NCBI GenBank assembly: GCA_024103495.1
Contig: JAGFIQ010000069.1
Location: 1-35,216 of the forward strand
Source: Aridibacter famidurans
GTDB lineage: Bacteria > Acidobacteriota > Blastocatellia > Pyrinomonadales > Pyrinomonadaceae
Direction of reading: 5' to 3'
Length of the DNA: 35,216 bases
A program made the translations under genes and the position numbers. The first letter of the stretch is position 1; every line of letters starts with the position of its first letter. Below the pieces are notes generated by a model that was not told where the DNA came from, did not search any database, and worked only from the letters and a program-made list of their open reading frames with translations. Positions 1-8,312 of the stretch are shown piece by piece.

Positions 1-52
1 TCGGGTCGGTCGAGTCTTTCGAGTCGGTCGGGTCGGTCGAGTTTTTCACGTA
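1..52. repeat. Imperfect GTCGGG/GTCGAG simple repeat at window edge
   Basis: The first 50 bases are built from imperfect TCGGGTCGG and TCGAGTC words. The style resembles the 9-bp array at 178-398, but the two are separated by about 125 bp of non-repetitive sequence. No gene is visible between the window start and 399. Confidence 0.5.
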
Positions 53-177
53 TATCGGGTCTGTCGGGTTTAGCGGGATCATCGATTCTATTTTCTTTGG
101 TCATTTTGCCAAAAGTCCGAATTGATCAGGAAGGTGCCACTGCCCCGATCCGCGCCACAAACTCACCAGTCCCGATA

Positions 178-398
178 GACTCGACGTACTCAATCGACTC
201 GCTGGACTCGACAGACTCAATCGACTCGATAGACTCGACGGACTCAATCGACTCGCTAGACTCGACGGACTCAATCGACTCGATAGACTCGACAGACTCA
301 ATCGACTCGATAGACTCGACGGACTCAATCGACTCGCTAGACTCGACGGACTCAATCGACTAGCTAGACTCGACAGACTCAGTCGACTCGCCGGACTC
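178..398. repeat. 9-bp tandem array (GACTCNANN units) after a stop codon
   Basis: About 24 consecutive 9-bp units of the form GACTC+4 alternate as GACTCGACG, GACTCAATC and GACTCGCTA/GATA, giving a 27-bp higher-order period. The array starts within 2 bp of the stop codon of the minus-strand gene ending at 400 and lies downstream of it in transcription sense. Each unit contains GACTC, which matches GANTC (the HinfI and CcrM recognition sequence). The unit has no stop in some frames, so both strands show artificial reading frames. I regard it as non-coding. Confidence 0.85.
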
Positions 399-399
399 C

Positions 400-1029
400 T
401 TACTTCGTAAACTCCATCGAGTACAGTATCGCCGCGAAGGCGTCCCTTCGGTCGTCGAACTTGTCGCCGTCCGTAGAGACCATGATGTTCAGCTGCTGGT
501 TCTGGCCCAGGTAGTTCCGGAAACCTATCCACTGGTGCCTTCTCGGTGAGCTCTTCTCTTCAGGCATCGCCTCGATCCACTCGACGCCTTTGATACCGTC
601 GATCTCCAGGTACCTCGCGGACTCGTACTTGCCCTGTTTGAGCTGCTCCAGCGCCTGGGTGTGCGTGGCCTCGAGACTCGTCTCAGAAGGAAAGCTGTCG
701 GGCATTACAGAGATCGTCCCGATCAGGAATCCGGTCGCCGGCGTGCCGTAATTGAACGACTCCTTCATCACGCTCATCTTGTCCCAACCGTCCGGGACCA
801 TGAACGAGATCCCCTGGTCGGGCCACTCGACCTTTTTAGATTCATCCTGGATCTTCTTCTGGGCGGAAGTCAGTTCAGGCGTCGCCACATCCGACGAACT
901 GTCGTCGCCTTCCTTGGTCGTCGATTCCGCCGAATCACCCGATTCGCCGAGCTGCTGCTGGATGCGGTCGGTAATGCCGCAGAATGAAAGCGCAAACATA
1001 AGGATCCCGAGAGGTACGATAAGTTTCAT
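400..1029 (-). CDS. Exported or lipoprotein-like orphan protein, 209 aa
   Basis: I do not recognise a named family. The ATG at 1029 is preceded by AAGGAG with an 8-nt gap, which decides this start over a longer frame. Residues 1-17 form a hydrophobic signal segment ending ALSFCG; a cysteine at 18 suggests lipoprotein processing, although F at -1 is unusual for a lipobox. A Ser/Thr/Asp/Glu-rich linker (about 30-55) leads to a globular domain (about 70-209) beginning EWPDQGISFMVPDGWDK. That layout resembles PsbP-like or other small exported lipoproteins, but this is only a resemblance. The gene is divergent from the exported protein at 1217 and is followed at once by a 9-bp tandem array. Confidence 0.75.
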   Translation of the reverse strand: MKLIVPLGILMFALSFCGITDRIQQQLGESGDSAESTTKEGDDSSSDVATPELTSAQKKIQDESKKVEWPDQGISFMVPDGWDKMSVMKESFNYGTPATGFLIGTISVMPDSFPSETSLEATHTQALEQLKQGKYESARYLEIDGIKGVEWIEAMPEEKSSPRRHQWIGFRNYLGQNQQLNIMVSTDGDKFDDRRDAFAAILYSMEFTK

Positions 1030-1069
1030 AAGGTGTTCTCCTTGAAGGTGGTCTTGTTCGGACGCGCAT

Positions 1070-1098
1070 ATTCTTACGCCTCTTTTCGCAAAAATCAA
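1070..1098 (-). promoter_or_regulatory. Candidate sigma-70-type promoter
   Basis: On the minus strand TTGATT and AAGAAT are separated by 17 bp, about 40 nt upstream of the ATG at 1029. This is a consensus match only; transcription is not shown. Confidence 0.35.
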
Positions 1099-1216
1099 TT
1101 ATCGGGCCCTGCAGCAAATCGGCACCTTCGGCAGGCCTTGTAACAACCTGCTAGAATAGGGCTTGCGATCCCAGATCCAATTTGACGAAATTCGCCGGAC
1201 TGGCAGACCGGCCGGG

Positions 1217-1960
1217 ATGAACCTTATGAAAAAACTGAGTACGCTCTTTCTGTTTCTGGCCTTCGCCACGGGTGCGCCGGCGGTTTTCGCTCAGTCCGCG
1301 ACGTTCGAATGGGAGGACGTGCTGTGCACGTTCAAAGGCACTTACGATCCCTCGAAGATCTCCGAAGCCCGCATCCGAGAAACGCGCGAGCTGATCGATT
1401 TCGGAGTCGGGCTTCCGCTCCAGACCGACCAGACGGTATTCGATATCAGTGACCTGGGAAAGCTCGATGCCGATGCTCTGGATGCCGAATACAAGACTGT
1501 GAGGCAAAAACTGGAGTCGCTCCGGCCGTTCGACAATGCGTATTTCCGGGACCTCAAGCAGCGTCATCTAAAGACGCTCGACGCCTCGTACAGGCTGAAG
1601 CGCATCACGTTGCTCGCCCACACCAAGCCGATAACACTCGTGTTCGGAAACAACCACGAGGAGTGCTTCTCGAAGTGGGGCAGGCCTGTGATCGAAGGCG
1701 GCCAGTCGCTCCTCGGCGCGTGGCGGCGGCTTACGGACGAACAGAAGAAGATAAACGCCTCGCCTGAAGGCGTCGAAGCGAGATACCTTTCCCGCTACAA
1801 CTCGCCGCAGCGCGACGAATGGGCGCTTGTGAACGTCCTGGGTTTCGGCTGGTGGAACTGCGTCAACGATTCGATCCCTTACGTGGAGAACGACGGGACC
1901 GCTGATGAAGAGTTCAGGAAACTCTTCACAAAGGTCGAGTCCGAATGCGACGAACCGTAA
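1217..1960 (+). CDS. Sec-exported orphan protein, about 247 aa
   Basis: No family is recognised. The N terminus is a clear Sec signal peptide (MKKLSTLFLFLAFATGAPA, cleavage likely after VFA before QSA), so the product should be periplasmic or secreted. The mature part has four cysteines, in the contexts DVLCTF, EECFSK, WWNCVN and ESECDEP, enough for two disulfides. It is rich in charged residues and short helices and has no visible catalytic motif. Two ATGs (1217 and 1226) are possible; neither has a strong Shine-Dalgarno sequence, and a TTG further up at 1163 would place about 18 residues before the signal peptide. The antiporter gene follows 18 bp downstream on the same strand, so the two may be co-transcribed. 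Confidence 0.75.
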   Translation: MNLMKKLSTLFLFLAFATGAPAVFAQSATFEWEDVLCTFKGTYDPSKISEARIRETRELIDFGVGLPLQTDQTVFDISDLGKLDADALDAEYKTVRQKLESLRPFDNAYFRDLKQRHLKTLDASYRLKRITLLAHTKPITLVFGNNHEECFSKWGRPVIEGGQSLLGAWRRLTDEQKKINASPEGVEARYLSRYNSPQRDEWALVNVLGFGWWNCVNDSIPYVENDGTADEEFRKLFTKVESECDEP

Positions 1961-1978
1961 AGCTTCACAAACGAGCAG

Positions 1979-3970
1979 ATGCACACACCTGAACTCCTTA
2001 CCGACCTTCTCCTGATCTTCCTGGTCTCGGTGCCGGTGGCTTTCCTGTGCCTTCGGCTGAAGCTGCCGCTTCTCGTCGGTCTAATGTTCACCGGAATTCT
2101 GATCGGGCCTTACGGACTCGGCCTGATCCGCGGGCTGGAGGAGATCGAGATCCTCGCCGAGATCGGCGTCGCGCTGCTTCTGTTCACGATCGGAATAGAG
2201 TTCTCGGTCTCGCGGCTGAAGGAGATGCGGCGCCTTGTCATCCTGGGCGGCGGTCTTCAGGTCGTACTCACGATCGCCGCGACCGCCGGAGCAGCGGTCC
2301 TCTTCGGCCGTGAGCTTAGACAGGCGATCTTTTTCGGATTTCTCATCGCGCTTTCAAGCACGGCGATCGTCCTGAAGACATTCGTCGAGCGGAAAGAGAT
2401 CAACTCGCCGCACGGCCAGGCTGGAGTCGGGATCCTTCTTTTCCAGGACATAAGCATCGTGCTGATGATGCTCTTCGTGCCGATACTCGGAGGCGAAGGC
2501 TCGATCGGCTGGCTCAGTGTGCTTTGGTCTCTCGGAGGCTCGTTCCTCGCGCTAGCCGCCATCGTCGGCGCCGCGTGGTTCATGATGCCGCGGTTCCTGA
2601 AGCTCGTCGTCGGCCTCCGAAGCCCCGAGGTCTTTGTGCTCTCGGTGATACTCCTGAGCCTCGGGACTGCGTGGATCACTTCTCAGTTCGGCCTTTCGCT
2701 TGCGCTGGGCGCGTTCATCGCAGGGCTCGTCATTTCCGAGTCCGAGTTCAGCCACCAGATAACCGCCGACATCCTGCCGTTCCGCGACGTATTCAACAGC
2801 CTCTTTTTCGTTTCGATCGGCCTTCTGCTTTCCGTCTCGGCGCTCTACGAGCACATCGCGACCGTCGCTGTGCTCGTGGTATCGCTGTTCGCGGGAAAGG
2901 CGCTGATCATATGGCTCGTGATACGGCTGATGAAGTTCCCGCAGAGGGTGGCCGTAATGACCGCGCTCGGCCTTGCGCAGATCGGCGAGTTCTCGTTCGT
3001 ACTCGCGAAAGCAGGCAAGTCGGTTGACCTGCTGCCGGACACCGACTACCAGAGCTTCCTCGCGGCGTCGATCATAACGATGGCCGCCACGCCCTTCGTC
3101 ATCGCCGCTTCACCGAAGATCGGATACTTCCTGCAGAACTTACTTCCCGACCGGGCTCCCGAGCCTGCGGACGAGGAAGACGAGCTGCACCTTACGTCTA
3201 GCGGAGGGCTCACCAACCACGTGATCATCGTAGGGTACGGTCTGAACGGAAGGAATCTCGCGCGCGTTCTTCGAGCCGTGACCGTGCCGTACACGATCCT
3301 CGAACTGAATCCGAGGGTAGTTCAGGAAGCTAAGGCGAGAGGCGAGAAGATAAACTTCGGAGACGCGACCAGGCGGGAGCTTCTGCGGCACGCGAACATC
3401 GATGAGGCGTACGCGCTTGTTCTCGCGATGTCCGATCCGTCCAGCGCGAGAAGGACCGTAAGGATCGCGCGGCAGCTGAATCCGGACCTCTACATAGTCG
3501 TAAGAACGCGGTACGTCTCCGAGATCACGGAGCTTTTGGAACTCGGCGCGAACGAGGTCATTCCCGAGGAGTTCGAGACAAGCATCGAGATCTTCTCGCG
3601 TGTGCTCCAGCGTTACGGTGTCGCCCGGCAGGTGATCGAACAGCAGATCGAGACGATCCGGAAACAGGGTTACGAGATGCTGCGATCGCCTTCAGCTGTG
3701 ACGCAAGTCGCGCTCGCGAACCTTAACGCCGCGCTTCATTCGGCCGCGACGGAGACGGTAAACATTGACGAAGGCGCGTATGCTATCGGAAGAAGCCTTG
3801 GAGAATTGCAGCTTCGAAGAGAGACAGGTGTGACGATCATCGCAGTGATCCGCGATAATGAAACGACGGTGAACCCCGGGGCGGAGTTCACCTTTCGTGC
3901 GGGCGACGGCCTTGTGCTGCTTGGAGAATCGGAAAGACTCGAAGAAGCAACAAAGAAACTCCAGGGTTGA
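1979..3970 (+). CDS. CPA2-family cation:proton antiporter with RCK domains (KefB/YbaL-like)
   Basis: This inner-membrane monovalent cation:proton antiporter of 663 aa (normal family length) exchanges K+ or Na+ for H+. Residues 1-385 hold about 12 hydrophobic segments, with the family motif LLFQDIS carrying a Gln-Asp pair (156-157) at the ion-binding position and NSLFFVSIGLLLS near 273-286. An acidic linker (about 395-407) leads to a TrkA-N/RCK nucleotide-binding domain starting HVIIVGYGLNGRNLARVL (about 414), whose GxGxxG loop is intact. A TrkA-C domain ends the protein (about 590-663). The RCK domains are expected to gate the transporter by nucleotide or ligand; the sequence does not show which. 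It ends 4 bp from the convergent gene at 3975. Confidence 0.93.
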   Translation: MHTPELLTDLLLIFLVSVPVAFLCLRLKLPLLVGLMFTGILIGPYGLGLIRGLEEIEILAEIGVALLLFTIGIEFSVSRLKEMRRLVILGGGLQVVLTIAATAGAAVLFGRELRQAIFFGFLIALSSTAIVLKTFVERKEINSPHGQAGVGILLFQDISIVLMMLFVPILGGEGSIGWLSVLWSLGGSFLALAAIVGAAWFMMPRFLKLVVGLRSPEVFVLSVILLSLGTAWITSQFGLSLALGAFIAGLVISESEFSHQITADILPFRDVFNSLFFVSIGLLLSVSALYEHIATVAVLVVSLFAGKALIIWLVIRLMKFPQRVAVMTALGLAQIGEFSFVLAKAGKSVDLLPDTDYQSFLAASIITMAATPFVIAASPKIGYFLQNLLPDRAPEPADEEDELHLTSSGGLTNHVIIVGYGLNGRNLARVLRAVTVPYTILELNPRVVQEAKARGEKINFGDATRRELLRHANIDEAYALVLAMSDPSSARRTVRIARQLNPDLYIVVRTRYVSEITELLELGANEVIPEEFETSIEIFSRVLQRYGVARQVIEQQIETIRKQGYEMLRSPSAVTQVALANLNAALHSAATETVNIDEGAYAIGRSLGELQLRRETGVTIIAVIRDNETTVNPGAEFTFRAGDGLVLLGESERLEEATKKLQG

Positions 3971-3974
3971 TGCC

Positions 3975-4391
3975 CTATTTATTCATCTTTCCGAGTATGA
4001 ACCCGATCACGCCTCCGGCGAACACGCCCATAAAAGTCACCCCGGCGACATCCACGACGGGCACCAGCATGTTCTGAAAGATGTTCATGAACGCGGTGTT
4101 CTGAAGATTCACGGCCATCGCGGAGAAGAACATCAGGATGCCCCCGACCTTCATTCCGGCGCCGAAGTCCTTCGCATTCGCCCAGTTGTCGGCGACGAAC
4201 GCGATCATTCCGGCCCAGACGATATTCGAGATCGCCAGCGCGACCAAGTTCGGCGGATTGATTATCAGGCCCGGATACTGGACGGTGTTCGCCTGAATCC
4301 AGGACGCGAGCGCAAGACCGTAAATCAGGTAACCGAGGACGAAGATGACTATGCCCCCGGCTATTGAGCAAACTAAGAATCGTACGACCAT
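3975..4391 (-). CDS. Small four-helix membrane protein, 138 aa
   Basis: An excellent Shine-Dalgarno sequence (GGAGGAAAGT directly before the ATG at 4391) fixes the start; longer frames upstream run into repeat DNA. About four hydrophobic segments are visible: residues 3-25, 44-65, 78-100 and 108-135. The last is Gly/Val-rich (GVTFMGVFAGGVIGFILGK). The overall plan (an N-terminal helix with a VLGYLIYG motif, a short loop, then three helices) resembles DUF1761-type membrane proteins, but I cannot confirm the family and no function is assigned. It converges on the antiporter gene with only 4 bp between stop codons, so terminator space is minimal. Confidence 0.75.
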   Translation of the reverse strand: MVVRFLVCSIAGGIVIFVLGYLIYGLALASWIQANTVQYPGLIINPPNLVALAISNIVWAGMIAFVADNWANAKDFGAGMKVGGILMFFSAMAVNLQNTAFMNIFQNMLVPVVDVAGVTFMGVFAGGVIGFILGKMNK

Positions 4392-4552
4392 ACTTTCCTC
4401 CAATTGAAGATTGGTTAAAAGCTGCCCTACGCCTTGTTCGTTGGAAATGTGGGAAGGTTGATTGGGGGGATTATCATTCAGCGGAGAATTTGTGTCAACG
4501 GGGAAGGGTGATGAGTTATGAGTTAGGAGTGATGAGTGCTGAGTCATTGCTT

Positions 4553-4660
4553 CGTTTAGAGCAGCGCTCCGCGCTGCACAAGACGTGCGCATCACGGCTG
4601 AGAACAAGATCGTCGAAGCCCCGTTTAGAGCAGCGCTCCGCGCTGCACAAGACGTGCGCA
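4553..4660. repeat. Pair of perfect 39-bp direct repeats
   Basis: Positions 4553-4591 and 4622-4660 are identical over 39 bp and start 69 bp apart. Each contains the near-palindrome GCAGCGCTCCGCGCTGC, so each can form a hairpin. Their identity suggests recent duplication. Confidence 0.85.
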
Positions 4661-4770
4661 GCGCGGTCGAAATCTCGAAAGACCAGTCTCAGCCGCGTAG
4701 CGGCGTCGGCCTGCAAACCAACCGTCGCTACACGACGAGGGCGCCTCATCTCTCATCACTCATCTCTTTC

Positions 4771-4800
4771 TTACGCCCGCCGCTTGCGCCCCGGGTTCCG
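4771..4800 (-). repeat. REP-like hairpin, family A
   Basis: This is a 30-bp copy of the family seen at 6977, 7057, 10989 and 35096, in minus orientation. Its core, CGGAACCCGG and GCGCAAGCG, folds as a bulged hairpin with a CCCG/CGGG-type outer stem. Confidence 0.8.
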
Positions 4801-4864
4801 ATTTTCGCTTCGCTCACTGCACGCGGGACGCGTGCGTTCCGTCTCAGTCCTCAGTCCTTTCCAC

Positions 4865-6703
4865 TCAGTCCTTCCCGGCCAGCAGCCTCTGCATCTCGAA
4901 ATGATCGAACACGTTGTTCGCCGCTGACTTGCCGAGAAGCGGCCGAAGTTCGTCGACCTTGAGCTTCGCGATCCGCTCGATCGAGCCGAAGGTCCGCAGA
5001 AGCATCTTCTTCCTGACCTCGCCGATCCCCGGGATCGCAGTCAATTCGGAGGTGAAATCGCGCATCTCCCTGCGCTTCCGGTGATAGCGGACCGCGGTCT
5101 TGTGGGTCTCGTCCCGTATCTCCTGGATAAGCCGGAACACCGGAGGCCCGTTCTCGAACTTGATCGGCCGGTCTTCCCTTCCCTTCACAAGCAAATGACT
5201 GATCAGGTTGTGCCTGCGCGGAGGCTTCACAAGTCCGACTAGCGGGACCGCATCGAGGTCCAGCTCGCTCATCGCCGACGCCGCCGCCGAAAGCTGTCCC
5301 TTTCCGCCGTCGATGAATACCAGCTGAGGTACCTCGCCGCCTTCCTTCAGGACCCTCCTGTAGCGTCGGAACACCGCCTCGCGCATCGACGCGTAATCGT
5401 CCGAGCCTTCGACGGTCTTGATCTTGTACCGCCGGAAGTTCTTCCGGTCGGGCTTGCCGTTCTCGTACGAAACGATCCCGGCGACGTTTTCAGAGCCGGA
5501 AATGTTCGAAATGTCGAAGCTTTCTATCCTCTCCGGAAAATACGGAAGTTCTAGCATCTCCTGCAGCTCGGCGAGGACGATCTCCATATCGGGCTTCAGC
5601 ACTCGGAACCTCTGCTCGAAAGCGATCTTGGCGTTCATCTCGACCAGGTTGATCATCTCCGCCTTCATCCCGCGCTTCGGGGTCTTTATGTAGACCCTTC
5701 TACCGCGCGCTTCTGTGAGGATCTGCTCGAGCGTCTCGCGGTCCTCGAAGTCCGCGGGGACGTGGATCTCAAGCGGTACGTAGTTCGACGAGTAGTACTG
5801 GGTCAGAACGTCGCCGAGGAACTCGGAGACGTCGAACTCGCCTTCCGCAAGGTCCTCCCAGAAGAACTCGCGCCTTCCGACGACCCTTCCCTCGCGCATC
5901 GTGAACAGCTGAAGCGCGAGTTTCTCCCGCTCTCGGTAGAAGCCGAAGATGTCCTCGTCCCGGTCCGGCGACGCGACCATTTTCTGCGTTTCGTCGAGCG
6001 CGAGCACGGTCTTACGCAGGTCTCGGTACTTCGCGGCGAGCTCGTATTTGTGGTTCTCCGCGAAATGCCACATACGCTTCTCCAGCTCCGCCGCGAGTTC
6101 CTTGTTCTTGCCGTCGAGGAGCAGAAGAACGTCCTTGACCGCTTGTGTGTATTCTTGCGGATCGCACAGCCCTTTGACGCACGGTCCCAGGCAGCGTTTG
6201 AGGTGGTATTCGAGACACGGCCGGTCGAGGCTCCCGTCGATGTCCAGATTGCAGGTCCGGAGCTGAAAAGTGCGGTTGATGAGGTCGAGCGTTTTGTGCG
6301 CGAGCGAGGCGGGCAGGAACGGACCATAGTACCGCGCGCCGTCTTTCAGGATCTTTCGCGTGATCACGGCTTTGGGGAATGCCTCGTCCGTGATCTTGAG
6401 GTGCGGATAAGCCTTGTCGTCCTTTAGGAAAACGTTGTAGCGCGGCTTGTGCTTCTTGACGAGGTTCGACTCGAGGATCAGCGCCTCGGCTTCGGTATCG
6501 ACGACGATGAACTCGAAATCGGCGATGTTTGCGACCAGCCGCCTCGTCTTCGGGTCCATGCTCTTCGAGGACTGGAAATACGAGCGGACGCGGCTGCGCA
6601 GGCTCTTCGCCTTGCCGATGTAAATGATCTTCCCTTCCGGATTCTTGTGGAGATAAACCCCGGGCGAGGTTGGAAGATTTTTGAGCTTCGTCTTCAGGGA
6701 CAC
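4865..6703 (-). CDS. uvrC: Excinuclease ABC subunit C (UvrC)
   Basis: UvrC makes the 3' and 5' incisions around bulky DNA lesions after UvrA2B2 loads it. The protein has 612 aa, the usual length, and starts at a GTG. A GIY-YIG nuclease domain (about 12-95) contains GVYLH and IIYIGKAKSLRSR, with E78 in the metal-site helix. Four cysteines (151, 163, 171, 175) match the spacing of the iron-sulfur cluster known in E. coli UvrC. The UvrB-binding UVR motif lies near 205-240. The RNase H-like nuclease half carries D397, D436, D465 and H534 in the FDISN, DDYASM, IDGGKGQ and DETHKTA contexts. Tandem helix-hairpin-helix motifs end the protein (about 553-612). It stands alone here, and GACTGAG repeats begin right at its stop. 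Confidence 0.97.
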   Translation of the reverse strand: MSLKTKLKNLPTSPGVYLHKNPEGKIIYIGKAKSLRSRVRSYFQSSKSMDPKTRRLVANIADFEFIVVDTEAEALILESNLVKKHKPRYNVFLKDDKAYPHLKITDEAFPKAVITRKILKDGARYYGPFLPASLAHKTLDLINRTFQLRTCNLDIDGSLDRPCLEYHLKRCLGPCVKGLCDPQEYTQAVKDVLLLLDGKNKELAAELEKRMWHFAENHKYELAAKYRDLRKTVLALDETQKMVASPDRDEDIFGFYREREKLALQLFTMREGRVVGRREFFWEDLAEGEFDVSEFLGDVLTQYYSSNYVPLEIHVPADFEDRETLEQILTEARGRRVYIKTPKRGMKAEMINLVEMNAKIAFEQRFRVLKPDMEIVLAELQEMLELPYFPERIESFDISNISGSENVAGIVSYENGKPDRKNFRRYKIKTVEGSDDYASMREAVFRRYRRVLKEGGEVPQLVFIDGGKGQLSAAASAMSELDLDAVPLVGLVKPPRRHNLISHLLVKGREDRPIKFENGPPVFRLIQEIRDETHKTAVRYHRKRREMRDFTSELTAIPGIGEVRKKMLLRTFGSIERIAKLKVDELRPLLGKSAANNVFDHFEMQRLLAGKD

Positions 6704-6900
6704 GGGGTAAATATTACCTCGCGCCGTACGGAAACGGAAAATCGGAACCGGAAGGGGCTAACCGCGGAGGCGCAAAGGCGCGGAGGATTTTTCGGAGACG
6801 GGACCGGGAACCGAAGTCCAGGTTCGGGATTGCAGACAGTTAACAGAATATTCCGGAGGTCCGGCGGGGCCCAACGAGTCCCGAAGGGACGGCCGTATGA

Positions 6901-6933
6901 TAGCCCCGGACAAGCCGCAGGCGCAGTCCGGGG
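6901..6933 (+). repeat. REP-like hairpin, family B
   Basis: TAG is followed by an outer stem CCCCGGAC/GTCCGGGG and an inner AAGCCGCAGGCGCA. Compared with the copies near the transposase (stem CCCGGGG/CCCCGGG), both stem arms changed together, which supports selection for the folded form. The palindrome TCCCGAAGGGA sits just upstream (about 6879-6889), in the arrangement also seen around 25853 and 26592. Confidence 0.8.
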
Positions 6934-6976
6934 TGAGAAGGGACAACAACTAAATAGCCGCTTTAGCGGCGACAAT

Positions 6977-7081
6977 CGGAACCCGGAGCGCAAGCGACGG
7001 GCATAACCGGAAGGGACTAACCGCAGAGGCGCAAAGGCGCGGAGGAAAGATTTTGCTATGCCCGTCGCTTGCGCTCCGGGC
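6977..7081. repeat. Inverted pair of family A REPs (BIME-like)
   Basis: The plus copy at 6977-7006 and the minus copy at 7057-7081 face each other across about 50 bp that contains a GCAAAGGCGCGG repeat. Paired, oppositely oriented REPs are the classic bacterial interspersed mosaic element layout. Confidence 0.75.
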
Positions 7082-7275
7082 ACTGATTGCACCCTTTGCG
7101 TTAAAGAACCCGGCCCGATACTGCGGCGGCGAATGGTATGAAATGTATGAATTCTCGACGCCGCATCGGACGGACCGGGGGAATATGAACACCGGATGTT
7201 AACCTTCATTTCAGGGCCGGTGGTTAAGCCGATGAAAAGAATCTGTAAAGGATGTAAAATCTCACATTTCTGACG

Positions 7276-8223
7276 ATGAAGACGATCGTGACAGACTCGG
7301 CCGAAGAAGCGGCGCGGTTCATACGCGAGGGCGGGACGGTGGCGTTTCCCACGGAAACCGTATACGGCCTGGGCGCGGACGTCTTCGACGAGTTCGCGAT
7401 CTCGAAGATCTTTGCCGCGAAGCAGAGGCCAGCGGACAATCCCCTGATCGCGCACGTCGGCGACGTGTCTCAGATCTCACAACTGGCGGACTCGATCCCG
7501 GAACGCGCTAAGGCGTTCATCGACAGGTTCTTCCCGGGCCCTTTGACGCTGGTGGTGCCGAAGTCCGTCGATGTTCCTCCGATCGCCACGGCGGGACTCG
7601 ACACGATCGGCGTCCGTATGCCGGCCGGGGAGATCACGCGCGCGTTCCTGAAAGCCAGCGGAACACCTGTCGTAGCGCCCTCGGCGAACGTATCGGGAAG
7701 GCCTTCGCCCACCGATTGGGAATCCGTGCTGGAAGACCTCGAAGGAAAGATCGACTGCATTCTGAAGGGCGAGCCTTCGCGGGTCGGCCTTGAATCGACT
7801 GTGGTCGACTGCACGGATGAGATTCCCGTCGTCTTGCGTCCCGGAGCCGTTTCGATCGAGCAGCTGCGTGAGATCGTTCCGGAAACCCTGCCGTTTGCCG
7901 AATCAGACGGCACGCCGGCGAGGAGTCCCGGGATGCGTCATAAGCACTACTCCCCAAAAGCGAGAGTCATCCTGATCGATCCCGCCGATGTACGATCGGC
8001 TTCAGCCGGTCGAAATGATCTCGCCTTCATCGGCCTCGGTCAGCCCCCGGAAAACGCCTCCGTAACGATGATCGTCGATTCCACCGAAGAATACGCCCGC
8101 GAACTGTTCGGCTTCTTCCGTCTTTGCGACCGGAAAGGCATCGGAACGATCCTCTGCGAAACCGTCCCGGAGGAAGGGATCGGCACCGCGCTTATGGACC
8201 GGCTCCGGCGCGCCGCGGAGTAA
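7276..8223 (+). CDS. tsaC: L-threonylcarbamoyladenylate synthase, Sua5 type
   Basis: This enzyme makes threonylcarbamoyl-AMP from threonine, bicarbonate and ATP, the first step of the tRNA t6A37 modification, in the cytoplasm. The 315 aa show the two-domain Sua5 form rather than the short TsaC/YrdC form. The YrdC domain (1-200) contains PTETVYGLGAD (25-35), the K49-x-R51 pair and PSANVSG with S136 and N138, the expected substrate-binding set. A linker SPGMRHKHYSP (217-227), typical of Sua5, precedes the C-terminal Sua5 domain (about 230-315), which ends in a conserved-looking GTALMDRLRRA. The ATG lacks a strong Shine-Dalgarno sequence. The SbcC-like gene follows 89 bp downstream on the same strand. 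Confidence 0.95.
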   Translation: MKTIVTDSAEEAARFIREGGTVAFPTETVYGLGADVFDEFAISKIFAAKQRPADNPLIAHVGDVSQISQLADSIPERAKAFIDRFFPGPLTLVVPKSVDVPPIATAGLDTIGVRMPAGEITRAFLKASGTPVVAPSANVSGRPSPTDWESVLEDLEGKIDCILKGEPSRVGLESTVVDCTDEIPVVLRPGAVSIEQLREIVPETLPFAESDGTPARSPGMRHKHYSPKARVILIDPADVRSASAGRNDLAFIGLGQPPENASVTMIVDSTEEYARELFGFFRLCDRKGIGTILCETVPEEGIGTALMDRLRRAAE

Positions 8224-8312
8224 GAAACACGGTCTTCTTTCTAATCCGGCCTTCATCGATTAGAATCTCGGTTTACGGAACCGCCTCCTCCCGGGCGCTT
8301 CCGCCCCTGAAG

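Larger units (their letters stand above)
4392..4864. other. Repeat-filled intergenic region
   Basis: There is no convincing gene here. It holds ATGAG-type simple repeats (about 4510-4545 and 4744-4768), two 39-bp direct repeats, one family A REP (4771-4800), and a GGACTGAG-like run on the minus strand directly after the uvrC stop. Confidence 0.7.
6704..7275. other. Repeat-rich intergenic region
   Basis: There is no gene I can support. The gap holds two 'CCGCRGAGGCGCAAAGGCGCGG' type repeats (about 6760-6787 and 7020-7044), a REP of family B (6901-6933) preceded by a TCCCGAAGGGA palindrome, and an inverted pair of family A REPs (6977-7006 and 7057-7081). About 195 bp of unique sequence before the tsaC start presumably carries its promoter, but I see no good consensus. 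Confidence 0.7.

Noticed and set aside
97..363. Open frame encoding a DS-repeat (SD-like) protein
   Set aside because: The repeated 9-bp unit lacks stops in this frame, as it does on the opposite strand. There is no ribosome site or signal peptide, and the frame ends at a single TCG-to-TAG change inside the array.
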